Below, piece by piece: positions 31,335 through 40,176 of a stretch of DNA of 64,000 bases. How positions within the stretch are numbered: the stretch's first letter is position 1; every line of letters starts with the position of its first letter. This stretch comes from a virus: the IMG/VR virus record IMGVR_UViG_3300044641_007115, positions 124,001-188,000 of that record, one strand, 5' to 3'. Position numbers and translations under genes: made by a program. A model generated the notes under the pieces. It did no database searches and was not told the origin of the DNA. It saw nothing but the letters and a program-made list of their open reading frames with translations.

Positions 31335-31739
31335 ATGAACAATGAACGTTTTGGCGGCTCTCTAGTCGCACCCTATCGCACAGAAGAACCGGAACATGTT
31401 TCATCTGGCACCCCGATCCCTGATCCGGCAGATGGTCGGTTTGGTGGTACTGTCGCGGCCAGCTACGTGCCGCCGGTTTCTGAAGTGATCGAAGAACCTG
31501 TCCCGGTTTCGGTTCCGGTCGTTGAAGAGCCGGTCCCGGTTGTCGAGCCTATCGAAGAACCCGCGCCGGTTGTAGAAGATTTTGTTCAGACCGAAGAACT
31601 ATCGGGATTCGGAACGGAATTGGAAACTTTGCCCGGCCCCGAAGATTTCGAAGATTCTGAGGAACTTCATCACGTTGAAGATGAGCACATCCCGAATGAC
31701 TCAAAGCACTTCCACGGGAAGAACAAAAAGCGCCGCTAA
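31335..31739 (+). CDS. Acidic Pro/Val/Glu-rich repeat protein
   Basis: 134 residues. The middle is made of EEPVPV-type repeats (about residues 50-85). N-terminal RFGGSLVAPYR and RFGGTVAASYV are an internal duplication. It lies in the place of T4 genes 67/68 (head core), between portal and protease, so a core or internal head protein is likely by position. A short basic tail (GKNKKRR) ends it. Confidence 0.6.
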   Translation: MNNERFGGSLVAPYRTEEPEHVSSGTPIPDPADGRFGGTVAASYVPPVSEVIEEPVPVSVPVVEEPVPVVEPIEEPAPVVEDFVQTEELSGFGTELETLPGPEDFEDSEELHHVEDEHIPNDSKHFHGKNKKRR

Positions 31740-31751
31740 AGCGGTTCACGG

Positions 31752-31758
31752 CTAAATA
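31752..31758 (+). promoter_or_regulatory. Late promoter motif CTAAATA
   Basis: 34 nt before the ATG at 31786; leader contains AAGAGGA. Confidence 0.65.
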
Positions 31759-31785
31759 CAGCATTAGCAAGAGGATTCCACAACA

Positions 31786-32712
31786 ATGAACATCATCACT
31801 GCCATTCGAGAAGGACGGCTATTTGACGCGAACGAACTGATCCGTGAAGGTCTGAACCGTTCTATGCTGTCTGCCATCTACGCCAATTGCCCACCGGTCA
31901 TGAAGGAAGCATACGGCGGGCCGGGTGCTGGCGTTATTTCTGAAGACGAAATCGAGTATGTCGAAGAGTGCGACGACACCGACGAAGACGACGACGAAGA
32001 CGGAATGGTCGAAGGTGTCAAGCACGGATTCAAGGGCGTGCTGGAAAAGCCGGGTAAGGGAAAGGGCAGCAAGAACGGAAAGATCAAGACCTACTCCCCT
32101 TTTTTCGACACGAAGTCGGAAGCTGAGAAATGGGTGAACGACCACAAATCTGAAGGATCGGCGTGGGTGATCCCGGCTGGCGAAATCTCCGATGAGTTTG
32201 TCAACGAAGGTTTCCAAGGCGTGCTTGACAAGCGCCACGACAATCCAAGCAAAGGAAAGTTTGGGACGACCAAAACGTATTCGCGTGTTTTCTCTGACAA
32301 GGCCGATGCTGAAAAGTGGGCGAATGAACGGAAGTCGCAAGGCAAAACATGGGTAGCTCCCGTCAATGAAGCCTTACAGCTTGACGAAGCGCGTGACAAG
32401 GCCGGTTGGCAAGCCTACATCGGTCGTTTGAACGCATCCGTTGTGGAGAAACAGCACCAGATCGCCGGTGCCCGTCAGCGGGTGGCTGATTTGCGCCGGA
32501 AGAAGGCCAAGCCGGAAAGCGTAGCCAAAGCGAACGAAGCTATCGCGAAGAAGCAAGCTGGTTTGTCCAGCCTGAAGAAGCGCGTCGCTGAAGCACAGAA
32601 GAAATATCAGGAATGGTTGAAGAAGGAAGCTGAAAAGGCAAAGAAGGCCCGTGAGAAAGCGGCCAAGGCCCGGAAAGCTGCACCGAAGAAACCCACCACA
32701 GTTAAGAAGTAA
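31786..32712 (+). CDS. Probable prohead core protein with duplicated domain
   Basis: 308 residues. After an acidic stretch (DDTDEDDDEDG) two copies of a 55-residue domain follow: HGFKGVLEK...AEKWVNDHKSEGSAWVIP and EGFQGVLDK...AEKWANERKSQGKTWVAP. The C-terminal 110 residues are a Lys/Ala-rich coiled coil. Candidate gp21-type cut sites near the N-terminus are AIRE/G and LIRE/G. Position between portal and protease supports a core role. Confidence 0.65.
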   Translation: MNIITAIREGRLFDANELIREGLNRSMLSAIYANCPPVMKEAYGGPGAGVISEDEIEYVEECDDTDEDDDEDGMVEGVKHGFKGVLEKPGKGKGSKNGKIKTYSPFFDTKSEAEKWVNDHKSEGSAWVIPAGEISDEFVNEGFQGVLDKRHDNPSKGKFGTTKTYSRVFSDKADAEKWANERKSQGKTWVAPVNEALQLDEARDKAGWQAYIGRLNASVVEKQHQIAGARQRVADLRRKKAKPESVAKANEAIAKKQAGLSSLKKRVAEAQKKYQEWLKKEAEKAKKAREKAAKARKAAPKKPTTVKK

Positions 32713-32727
32713 CAGGACAGGAGTCCA

Positions 32728-33708
32728 GTGAAACCCAAGGTACAACGGCTCATTGAGCATGAACTATTCCGGCGCGCCGCAATTCTAGTTGAGGCGCGCC
32801 GCATCACCTTGGCTGAACACTTGTTGGAAAAGGGACCGGAAGGTGATGACCAGAAAGCAAAGCTCAAAGCCATCAAACAACAGATTCGTGATCTGATCCA
32901 ACAGGCAGAAGATGCCGGTGACGAAGGCGACGAAAAGACCAACGAAAAACTCCTAAAGCGGGCCGAAGATTTGGCACAGGCAAATGGTTTGAAACTGAAC
33001 GACATCAAGTCTAAAGTGAAGCCGTCTGCCAAACCCAAAGACCCGGAACCGGAACCCGAATCGGATGAAGATGAAACTCCCGAACCGGAAGAGCCGGAAA
33101 CTGAAGTAGGTGGTGTTGCTGACAAATCTGATTCGTCTTTCGAAGACGACGAAGATGGTAGCAATGACTTCGGCAATTACGATGACGAAGACAATGCGCC
33201 GCCGATGCCCAAAGATGGCACAGCGGATGACGACATCAAAAAAGGCGAAGTCACGTACAAAATTGCGGGAAGGAAGCCCGGTGAATTTGAAGTCAAAGCC
33301 ATTCCTTCGCAGTGGTTCCAGCAATGGTTAGAACGTGAGAAGTTTGGCCCGGCGGAACTCAAAGCGAAGTTGACCAATGCGCAACATACGTCCCGCGAAT
33401 TGACGCCGCCGCGAACGGATGATCGCGACAAACTGAACAATTTCCGGGAACGCCAATCCGGGTATCAGAACAAGATCAAGGCCATTCAGAATGTTCTTCG
33501 GTCTTTGCAGAAGGTACACAACAAAGACATCGACGATCACAATCAGAAACAAGAGCGCCGCAAGGAACGCATCAATACCTTGGTGGACACGCTTTCAGAC
33601 GGAAACCCGCTGATGAAAGTGATTGTTGGTTTGTTAGCGGACAAGTTGTTGAAGAACAAAGATAAGGTCAACTACACGGGCGACGAAGATCCATACGGAG
33701 ACGATTAA
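32728..33708 (+). CDS. Probable prohead core/scaffold-associated protein
   Basis: 326 residues, GTG start behind AGGACAGGAG. Helical N-terminus (IEHELFRRAAILVEARRITLAEHLLEKGP, with possible gp21 sites), a long acidic Pro/Glu/Asp linker (residues 105-165), and a charged helical C-terminus. No family recognised; between portal and protease in a T4-ordered cluster. Confidence 0.6.
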   Translation: MKPKVQRLIEHELFRRAAILVEARRITLAEHLLEKGPEGDDQKAKLKAIKQQIRDLIQQAEDAGDEGDEKTNEKLLKRAEDLAQANGLKLNDIKSKVKPSAKPKDPEPEPESDEDETPEPEEPETEVGGVADKSDSSFEDDEDGSNDFGNYDDEDNAPPMPKDGTADDDIKKGEVTYKIAGRKPGEFEVKAIPSQWFQQWLEREKFGPAELKAKLTNAQHTSRELTPPRTDDRDKLNNFRERQSGYQNKIKAIQNVLRSLQKVHNKDIDDHNQKQERRKERINTLVDTLSDGNPLMKVIVGLLADKLLKNKDKVNYTGDEDPYGDD

Positions 33709-33709
33709 C

Positions 33710-34372
33710 ATGTCACAAAAACCACTACGCCTCATCACTGAGGTAAACGAGAATATCACCGTTGCAAAGTCGCAATCGAAGGGTTACTTCATCGAAGGCA
33801 TCTTTCTGCAAGCGTCATTGAAGAATCGGAACGGGCGCATTTACCCGATGGAAGTCATGGAGCCGGAAGTGAACCGGTACGTGAATGAGTACGTCAAGCA
33901 CAATCGTGCTTTTGGCGAACTGAATCACCCGGACAGCCCGTCGATCAATCTGGATCGCGTTTCGCACATCATCAAGGAACTTCGCAAGGAAGGAACGAAT
34001 TTCATCGGAAAAGCGAAGATCATGACTGAAACCCCGATGGGGAAGATCGTGAAATCGTTGATGGACGAAGACGCCAAATTGGGAGTTTCTAGCCGTGGAA
34101 TGGGATCGCTGAGCGAAGAAGCGGATGGCACGCAAGTCGTTCAGGATGATTTCCAGTTGAACACGGCGGCGGATATTGTGGCCGATCCATCCGCGCCGCA
34201 AGCCTTTGTCCGGGGCGTGATGGAAGGCCGGGAATGGGTCTGGAACAACGGCATTTTGGTCGAACGTCAGGTCGCTAAGTACAAGCGGATTGTTGAAAAA
34301 GAATTCCGCGACACCGACAAGATGGTCGAAGCCTTCAGCCGTTTCCTTTCTGAACTTTCGCGGAAACACTAA
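33710..34372 (+). CDS. Prohead protease (gp21-like)
   Basis: 220 residues, as in T4 gp21 (212). Catalytic residues of the herpes-type serine protease fold are visible: His in FGELNHPDSP, Ser in LGVSSRGMGSL, with NRNGRIYPMEV upstream. It matures the capsid by cutting after Glu in (L/I)-x-E motifs, removing core proteins and the gp23 and targeting propeptides. Its ATG follows the preceding stop by 1 nt. Confidence 0.93.
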   Translation: MSQKPLRLITEVNENITVAKSQSKGYFIEGIFLQASLKNRNGRIYPMEVMEPEVNRYVNEYVKHNRAFGELNHPDSPSINLDRVSHIIKELRKEGTNFIGKAKIMTETPMGKIVKSLMDEDAKLGVSSRGMGSLSEEADGTQVVQDDFQLNTAADIVADPSAPQAFVRGVMEGREWVWNNGILVERQVAKYKRIVEKEFRDTDKMVEAFSRFLSELSRKH

Positions 34373-34375
34373 ATA
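34369..34375 (+). promoter_or_regulatory. Late promoter motif CTAAATA
   Basis: Overlaps the protease stop; 35 nt before the scaffold ATG with TTTAGGAGAAC in the leader. Confidence 0.65.
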
Positions 34376-34409
34376 CCGAACAGCCAAACCTTTTTAGGAG
34401 AACAAACAA

Positions 34410-35864
34410 ATGGGTGCTTTTGAAAGCAAAATTCTCGAAATGCTCAAGGAAGCGACGGCGGCTGGTAACTACCCCGCTGACTTCTCAGCGGACGTAAAGC
34501 AAGCCGACGTTCCTCAAGCAAACGCAATCGATAAGAAGTGGCCGATGGAAGCGGAAGAAGATGACGCTGACAAGATGGTCGCAGAAGATGATTTCGACGT
34601 TGACGACATGAGCGACGACGAAGTTGTTGAAGATGCCGATGCCGACGAAGACGATGAAATCGTGACGGAAGACGACGACAAGGACGAAGACGACGTTGTG
34701 GCCGAAGAAGCCGACGAAGACGACGATCTTGACAAGACGTTCTCCGAAATGATTGCGCGTTTGAAGGAAGCCGAAGGCGATCCTGACAAGCCGGAAGGCG
34801 AACTGTCGGAAGACGACGACAACGACGAAGACGACGTTGTGGCTGAAGAAGCCGACGAAGACGAAGACGATGTTGTGGCGGAATCCAAGACCAAGAAGAA
34901 GGTCAAGGAAACCAAGAAGCCGTTCGTGAAGGGCAAGAAGGTCAAGGAAGACAAGGACGACATGCCGGACTTCTTGAAGAAGAAGTTGGACAAGGATGGC
35001 GATGGCGAACCGGATGTGAAGGAAGACGTTCAGCCGGGCGAAATCGGTATCACTGAACCGGAGCCGCCGGAACCGAAGCTGCAAGTGACCGAAGGCGAAG
35101 ACGACGAAGTGACCGACGATGAGAAGGCGATCTTCGGTGAAGCGAACTTGCCGGAAGATTTCCGCAAGAAAGCGTCTGTCGTGTTCGAAGCCGCTGTCAA
35201 GGCCCGCGCCACCGCAACCCGTAAGCGTGTTGCTGAAGAAGCGTCGAAGAAGTTGAAGGAAGCGTATGCGCTGTTGAAGAAGAAGTCGGACGCGCGCATT
35301 GCCGCACATGAAGCGAAGCTGTCGGAACAGGTTGACCGCTACCTGACCTACGTTTCGTCGCAGTGGTTGAAGGAAAATCGTTTGGCCGTTGAAGCCGGTA
35401 TCCGCGCTGAGTTGGCCGAAGATTTCCTGACTGGTCTGAAGAAGCTGTTCGTTGAGCACTACATCGAAGTTCCGCAGTCGAAGGTTGATGTGCTCAAGGT
35501 CATGGGCAAGAAGTTGTCCAAGCTCGAAGGCCGTCTGAATGAACAGAGCAAGGAGAACATGAAGTTGCGTGAATCCTTGACCCGTTACCGCCGCACCGAA
35601 ATGGTCCGCAAGGCTTCCACCGGTCTGACCGCTACACAAGCTGATCGTCTGAACAAGTTGGCTGAAGGTTTGGCCTTCCAGAACAGCACTCAGTTTGCCA
35701 GCGCGCTGACCACGCTCAAGGAATCGTACTTCCCGAAGGAAAAGGCAAAGGGCACTCTGACCGAACAGGATCAGAAGAAAGCCGCGCCGAAGGCCGCTGA
35801 TGCTGAGCCTCTTTCGGAAGACATCGCGCTCTACGTGAAAACGTTGAACAAGAGCCAGCGCTAA
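34410..35864 (+). CDS. Prohead core scaffold (gp22-like)
   Basis: 484 residues, much longer than T4 gp22 (269). The N-terminal half is an acidic repeat region (three copies of a DEDDVVAEEADEDDD-like unit) with a Lys-rich interruption (KTKKKVKETKKP). The C-terminal half, from FRKKASVVFEAAVKARA on, is the helical scaffold core found in gp22 proteins (KLSEQVDRYLTYVSSQW, FLTGLKKLFVEHYIEVP). The N-terminus has MLKE/A as a possible protease site. It lies between protease and major capsid protein, as in T4. Confidence 0.88.
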   Translation: MGAFESKILEMLKEATAAGNYPADFSADVKQADVPQANAIDKKWPMEAEEDDADKMVAEDDFDVDDMSDDEVVEDADADEDDEIVTEDDDKDEDDVVAEEADEDDDLDKTFSEMIARLKEAEGDPDKPEGELSEDDDNDEDDVVAEEADEDEDDVVAESKTKKKVKETKKPFVKGKKVKEDKDDMPDFLKKKLDKDGDGEPDVKEDVQPGEIGITEPEPPEPKLQVTEGEDDEVTDDEKAIFGEANLPEDFRKKASVVFEAAVKARATATRKRVAEEASKKLKEAYALLKKKSDARIAAHEAKLSEQVDRYLTYVSSQWLKENRLAVEAGIRAELAEDFLTGLKKLFVEHYIEVPQSKVDVLKVMGKKLSKLEGRLNEQSKENMKLRESLTRYRRTEMVRKASTGLTATQADRLNKLAEGLAFQNSTQFASALTTLKESYFPKEKAKGTLTEQDQKKAAPKAADAEPLSEDIALYVKTLNKSQR

Positions 35865-35867
35865 ATA
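35861..35867 (+). promoter_or_regulatory. Late promoter motif CTAAATA
   Basis: Overlaps the scaffold stop; 32 nt before the major capsid ATG, leader TTTAGGAGAAAC. Confidence 0.65.
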
Positions 35868-35898
35868 GTTTTGACTCACAGTCCTTTAGGAGAAACAA

Positions 35899-37233
35899 AT
35901 GAACCTCTCACCAGCACTACGCGAAAAGTGGAAGAAAATCATTGAACACACTGACATGCCGAAGATCACTGATCTTCAGGGCAAGGTCGATGCTCACCGT
36001 CGTGACGTTACCATTCAGATTCTCGAAAATCAATATCGTGATCTGAAGGAACAGAAGGCAACTTTGCTGTCGGAAGGCAGCAACACGATGGGCGGCGGAA
36101 ACATCGGTGCGTGGGACCCCATCATGATTTCGATGGTGCGCCGCGCAATGCCGAACCTTGTGGCATATGACATTTGCGGTGTTCAGCCCATGACTGGACC
36201 GACCGGACTCATCTTCGCGATGCGTTCCAAGTACGGCCCGCAGTCGTCTTCCGCCAACTACAACCAGACCAACGAAGCCTTCATGTCGGAATCCGACACG
36301 GACTTCGCCGGTCAGAAGCCGGGCGCTCCCAACGCCGGTCATAACGGTACCGCCCACAGCGGTAGCAACCCGTTCGCTGGCGGTTACGCCACCGGTCGCG
36401 GTATGACCACGTTGCAGGGTGAAGTCCTTGGCGAAACGAACCAGCCGACGTTCAACGAAATGTCGATCTTCATCGACAAGGTGACCGTCACGGCAAAGAC
36501 CCGCGCGCTGAAGGCAGAATACTCTGTCGAACTTGCGCAGGACTTGAAGGCTCTGCACGGTATGGACGCCGAAACGGAATTGGCCTCGATTCTCTCCACG
36601 GAAATCTTGGCTGAAATCAACCGTGAAGTCGTTCGCACCCTGTACTTCATCGCCAAGCCGGGCGCACAGAAGGGCACCGCTAACGCCGGTGTGTTTGACC
36701 TTGACACTGACTCCAACGGTCGTTGGTTGGCTGAAAAGTTCAAGGGTTTGATGTTCCAAGTCGAGCGTGACGCGAACCAGATTGGTCGTGACACCCGTCG
36801 CGGCAAGGGTAACTTCATCGTGTGCTCTTCGGACGTTGCGTCCGCTCTGCACATGGCGGGTGTCCTGAACTACGCCCCGGCGCTGAACACCAACCTGACG
36901 GTTGACGACACTGGCAACACGTTTGCTGGCGTTATCAACGGTCGTTACAAGGTGTTCGTCGATCCGTACTTCGACAATACGGGTGACCTGAATACGGAAC
37001 TCTTGATGGTCGGCTACAAGGGCACCAATGCCTATGACGCTGGCTTCTTCTATTGCCCGTACATTCCGTTGCAGATGGTACGCGCGGTTGGTGAAAACAC
37101 CCTCCAGCCGAAGATCGCGTTCCGTACCCGCTACGGTTTGGTCAGCAACCCGTACTACACGAACGCTTCGGGCGACATCCTCTCCGCAAGCAACCCGTAC
37201 TACCGCTTGGTCAAGGTCATCAACCTCACCTAA
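35899..37233 (+). CDS. Major capsid protein (gp23-like)
   Basis: 444 residues. Matches gp23: LREKWKKIIEH at the start, MVRRAMPNLVAYDICGVQPMTGPTGLIFAMRSKYG, EYSVELAQDLKALHGMDAETELASILSTEILAEINREVV, and GLVSNPYY near the end. A propeptide cut by the gp21-type protease is predicted after Glu59 in LLSE/GSN. Preceded by a late-promoter motif and followed by a strong terminator, as expected for the most abundant virion protein. Confidence 0.95.
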   Translation: MNLSPALREKWKKIIEHTDMPKITDLQGKVDAHRRDVTIQILENQYRDLKEQKATLLSEGSNTMGGGNIGAWDPIMISMVRRAMPNLVAYDICGVQPMTGPTGLIFAMRSKYGPQSSSANYNQTNEAFMSESDTDFAGQKPGAPNAGHNGTAHSGSNPFAGGYATGRGMTTLQGEVLGETNQPTFNEMSIFIDKVTVTAKTRALKAEYSVELAQDLKALHGMDAETELASILSTEILAEINREVVRTLYFIAKPGAQKGTANAGVFDLDTDSNGRWLAEKFKGLMFQVERDANQIGRDTRRGKGNFIVCSSDVASALHMAGVLNYAPALNTNLTVDDTGNTFAGVINGRYKVFVDPYFDNTGDLNTELLMVGYKGTNAYDAGFFYCPYIPLQMVRAVGENTLQPKIAFRTRYGLVSNPYYTNASGDILSASNPYYRLVKVINLT

Positions 37234-37251
37234 GCATAGTCCTAGCGACAA

Positions 37252-37285
37252 AAAAGGCCCGGCAGAAATGCCGGGCCTTTTTCTT
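37252..37285. terminator. Bidirectional terminator after major capsid gene
   Basis: AAAAGGCCCGGC AGAAAT GCCGGGCCTTTTT (37252-37282) and a further TCTTTTT; A-run and T-run on opposite sides serve both strands, including the minus-strand HNH gene. Confidence 0.9.
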
Positions 37286-37291
37286 TTTGGG

Positions 37292-37864
37292 TTACGCACC
37301 AACGGTCATGATCTTCTCTTCAACCGCCGCGACGAAAGATTGTTGTTGCTGGTGTGCTTGTCGCTTCAGTTTGCGCCGTTGCTTCTTGGTCAGCCCGTCA
37401 TTCGGAATACCGTTCGCCACCGCCATTTCCCGCAACTTCTGCAATAAACGAGATTCTTCCTTCGCCTTTCCCCAATTGTGCCAGCAACACATCGTCCGCG
37501 TGTTCTCTAGTGAATCCGATCCACCGTGGCTACGCGCGCGTGTATGATCGTGCGTGAAGAGAACTTCCCGGCCATCTTCCGTGATGCCCCACAAATTCAA
37601 GTGGTACGGTTTGGCAACCGGATCTTTCCCGGCATCTGTCATGTCCCTTTCAATAGCAAAGAACGATCCGACGTAGATGCATTCCGGGTGTGAACACTTC
37701 GGACCATAGGTCAGGAAAGTTAACAGCCGGGTGGATCGGCGACTGACCAACGCCCCGTCAATCATCACCCGCGTTTCCTCTACACCTTCACGGATCAGTG
37801 CAAACCCTTCTTCGAGCGTGAGAGTTTTCAATCGGTCGTATTTTTTGATGTTGCTTTTCTTCAA
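37292..37864 (-). CDS. HNH endonuclease-like protein
   Basis: 190 residues from a TTG at 37864 that overlaps the stop of the upstream glycohydrolase (TTGA). CSHPEC zinc pair, then FTHDHTRARSHGGSDSLENTRTMCCWHNWGKAKE, the HNH-type pattern (DH, N, H with a second Cys pair). The N-terminal half (TLTLEEGFALIREGVEETRVMIDG) is not a known module. Longer in-frame extensions overlap the glycohydrolase gene and are rejected. A C-terminal basic helix (TKKQRRKLKRQ) may bind DNA. Confidence 0.7.
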   Translation of the reverse strand: MKKSNIKKYDRLKTLTLEEGFALIREGVEETRVMIDGALVSRRSTRLLTFLTYGPKCSHPECIYVGSFFAIERDMTDAGKDPVAKPYHLNLWGITEDGREVLFTHDHTRARSHGGSDSLENTRTMCCWHNWGKAKEESRLLQKLREMAVANGIPNDGLTKKQRRKLKRQAHQQQQSFVAAVEEKIMTVGA

Positions 37865-38712
37865 AGCTCTTCTCCGATTTCTGCCAGTTTGATGGCCGTT
37901 TTTCGAATTTCTTCCGACCATGATAACCGATTCAACCACTCCGATGGAATGCCAGATTCGCCATAATACGCCCCGGCCAGTTGTCCATAGATCGCCGCGA
38001 TGGTGTCCGCATCGCCGCCGAAATTTGCCGCCATCAAACACCCATCCCGGAATGTATCGGTGTTGGCGAAACAGTACAGCGCCGCATGCATGCTTTCCAG
38101 CACATACCCGGACGGTTCAACATCTTCCCTTCGCGACGGCACATGGACGCCGGATAGAATGTCTTGCTTGCTCTGTCCATGCAATGCCCGGTGGATCAAC
38201 ATTGCATAGGTCTGACAACACTCCAAACAGACCGGCGCGGCGTGGGTGAGTAGCGATTGAGCAATCGCATTCTCTTTGGTCTTGGTTAGATCCTTCCAGA
38301 AGAGGATAGGAATCGGTGCCAGCCGCATCAGGGAGCCGTTTCCCGCGACTTCCGGGTCGGGGTTGCCCGCAAAGTACACCCCGGTCTTCTCGAAGCGCTG
38401 TAGGGCCGCTTTCGTGGCATTACCGATGTCAAAGCAATAGCCAAGGACGCTCATGTATCCTTGTCGCCACCACAAAAGGAATCGGTTCATCACGTCCAGC
38501 CCATTGAACCCTTTGTAGGCTTTCAGGCTTTCGGCCAGACATAATGCCATCGAAGTGTCATCGGTCCATTCGCCCGCCGCCAGATGAAATGGCCCACCGC
38601 CTACCATATCGTCAATGGGAGCGGGTGCCATTTCGAATTCATTCGTGGCACCCACCGCGTCACCGACAGCCAATCCTAGTAATGATCCAGTGGCCCGGTT
38701 CCGATCAATCAT
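37861..38712 (-). CDS. ADP-ribosylglycohydrolase family protein (DraG/ARH-like)
   Basis: 283 residues. Family motifs are complete: GSLLGLAVGDAVGATNEFE, EWTDDTSMALCLAESL (metal ligands), AGNGSLMRLAPI, and FGGDADTIAAIYGQLAGAYYG (second metal site). Such enzymes remove ADP-ribose from proteins, DNA or small molecules. In a phage they may undo host ADP-ribosylation defence or reverse phage-made marks; an ADP-ribosyltransferase-fold protein is encoded at 48013. ATGA overlap with the YiaA-like gene upstream and TTGA overlap with HNH downstream make a three-gene operon. Confidence 0.9.
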   Translation of the reverse strand: MIDRNRATGSLLGLAVGDAVGATNEFEMAPAPIDDMVGGGPFHLAAGEWTDDTSMALCLAESLKAYKGFNGLDVMNRFLLWWRQGYMSVLGYCFDIGNATKAALQRFEKTGVYFAGNPDPEVAGNGSLMRLAPIPILFWKDLTKTKENAIAQSLLTHAAPVCLECCQTYAMLIHRALHGQSKQDILSGVHVPSRREDVEPSGYVLESMHAALYCFANTDTFRDGCLMAANFGGDADTIAAIYGQLAGAYYGESGIPSEWLNRLSWSEEIRKTAIKLAEIGEEL

Positions 38713-39137
38713 TCCCGTTCCCTGATGCCCGCCATATCGCGCGTGTTCTTCTGAACGGCGATGGACCCGAACAACGACAGCAGATAACAGGCCCCGAAGA
38801 AGCCCTTCTCACTGAGCACGATTTCCGCGTTCCACAGCCCGGCCAGCAACAGCGTCAGGCACATCAGCACGGAAATCCAACACAGTCCGTAGTACAGGTT
38901 GCTCACGGGAATGTTCTCAGACCGGTCCCGCACCGACTTTTGAACCGACACGGCGGCGAACAGTCCGAACATCAGCAGGATGAAGTAGAAACCCTTGCTG
39001 GCTAAGGGCATGGAAGCATTCCACAGCCCGACGTTGTAGCTGAGCGCCCCGGCCAGAAGCGCGATCCAACTGGTGCCAATGAAGGCAGCGGTAGGCGGTT
39101 GTACTGTGGGAAGTTGATTGGTTGGGTTAGTTGACAT
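38709..39137 (-). CDS. YiaA-like inner membrane protein
   Basis: 142 residues, four membrane segments in two tandem units (SWIALLAGALSYNVGLWNASMPLASKGFYF, then CLTLLLAGLWNAEIVLSEKGFFG), with SVQKSVRDRSENIP and AVQKNTRDMAG after each. This is the YiaA/YiaB layout of enterobacteria, whose function is unknown. Probably acquired from a host. ATG 39137 is used; the in-frame extension to 39155 lies in the promoter region. Confidence 0.8.
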   Translation of the reverse strand: MSTNPTNQLPTVQPPTAAFIGTSWIALLAGALSYNVGLWNASMPLASKGFYFILLMFGLFAAVSVQKSVRDRSENIPVSNLYYGLCWISVLMCLTLLLAGLWNAEIVLSEKGFFGACYLLSLFGSIAVQKNTRDMAGIRERE

Positions 39138-39163
39138 ATAAGAAAAGCATACCACAACTCGTT

Positions 39164-39193
39164 TTACATTTTGGAAATGATCTGAGGTATAAT
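39164..39193 (+). promoter_or_regulatory. Promoter with leader
   Basis: TTACAT (39164-39169), 18-bp spacer, TATAAT (39188-39193). A GTGCG/CGCAC hairpin (39201-39217) follows in the leader. Confidence 0.6.
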
Positions 39194-39239
39194 TACAGGA
39201 GTGCGACGACCGCGCACACTATTTTCAATCACAGGAGGA

Positions 39240-39263
39240 ATGTCTATGACAGGTTTCAGGTAA
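39240..39263 (+). CDS. Seven-codon leader peptide
   Basis: ATG TCT ATG ACA GGT TTC AGG TAA behind a perfect AGGAGG site. Its stop overlaps the AAGGAGG site of the next gene, whose ATG is 14 nt further on. A translated upstream frame that would couple or attenuate expression. Confidence 0.5.
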   Translation: MSMTGFR

Positions 39264-39276
39264 GGAGGTAGTACCT

Positions 39277-40173
39277 ATGCGTCCTGACATGGACAAGTTG
39301 ATCTGTGAACGTCAACGTCGCGGTAGCCGCAATCTGTCGAAAAAGACCGGTGCCCGGTTGTCGGTGAAAGTTGACTATGATGATGATTACGATTCCGGTC
39401 CTACGTTTTTGCCGAACGGTCGGCGGCGGATGTACGGATGGAAAGCGAAGGAACTGAACGAAAATCTCAGCCCGCTGTACCGGTATCTGGATTCGTCCGC
39501 CGGTCGCCCGTGGGATGAGGTTTACAGCGAAATCCGTACCAATATCGACACCCGTAGCGCCATCGGTCTGCATGTCATGCAGCACCTTTATCAGCACGTT
39601 GAGCGCGAAGTGGTCGTGACGGACGGTGTGCCCTACCGTTGTAGCTATGGTTGGGTGCGGGAAGTGGACGGACTCTACATTCACCCCGATACCGGGATGC
39701 TCGAACACCACACGTCTTCGACGGCGTGGCGGAAACGGGACAACCGGAAGACGGCGGACCCGGATCGGCTTCACTGGTACGGGAACACGTTCTTGATTCG
39801 GGAAAAGAGAATGAAGTCTGTGTGTCGTTGCAATCAGCCGAAGTGGGACGAACGTCCCCGGTGGGAGAAGTATCATCAGCCCGCCCCGTTGATTTGCCAG
39901 CACGGTAATCCGTTGACTGTCTTTTACGTTTGGACGGTGGTGGAATATGAGTATCGCCACCCGGAAGATGTGTACAAGGTCCACACGTATGAGAACAGCG
40001 ACGAATGGACCCGCCGCCGGTTCAATCTGGTCGAACCCGGTATGCGCCACGTGATTCGGTATCGCGACGTGCCGGACAAAATGGCGGAACCGATTGTGGT
40101 TCGCCGGAAGACGGCCAATCGGAAGGAAATGAAAATCATTGCCCGGATGCTGGAAACGGCATCCGGCAAATAG
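39277..40173 (+). CDS. Hypothetical protein behind a leader peptide
   Basis: 298 residues, not recognised. Rich in Arg, Trp, Tyr and His; a CRCNQPKWDE motif with a later CQHG may bind metal. N-terminal 35 residues are basic. It has the strongest ribosome site in the window, so it is probably made in quantity, and has its own promoter and terminator. Composition suggests nucleic-acid contact; inference only. Confidence 0.6.
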   Translation: MRPDMDKLICERQRRGSRNLSKKTGARLSVKVDYDDDYDSGPTFLPNGRRRMYGWKAKELNENLSPLYRYLDSSAGRPWDEVYSEIRTNIDTRSAIGLHVMQHLYQHVEREVVVTDGVPYRCSYGWVREVDGLYIHPDTGMLEHHTSSTAWRKRDNRKTADPDRLHWYGNTFLIREKRMKSVCRCNQPKWDERPRWEKYHQPAPLICQHGNPLTVFYVWTVVEYEYRHPEDVYKVHTYENSDEWTRRRFNLVEPGMRHVIRYRDVPDKMAEPIVVRRKTANRKEMKIIARMLETASGK

Positions 40174-40176
40174 AAA

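Noticed and set aside
34485-35917. Long minus-strand frames opposite scaffold and capsid genes
   Set aside because: Mirror frames of Glu/Asp-rich and capsid coding sequence; composition is Phe/Val/Arg-biased as expected for antisense.
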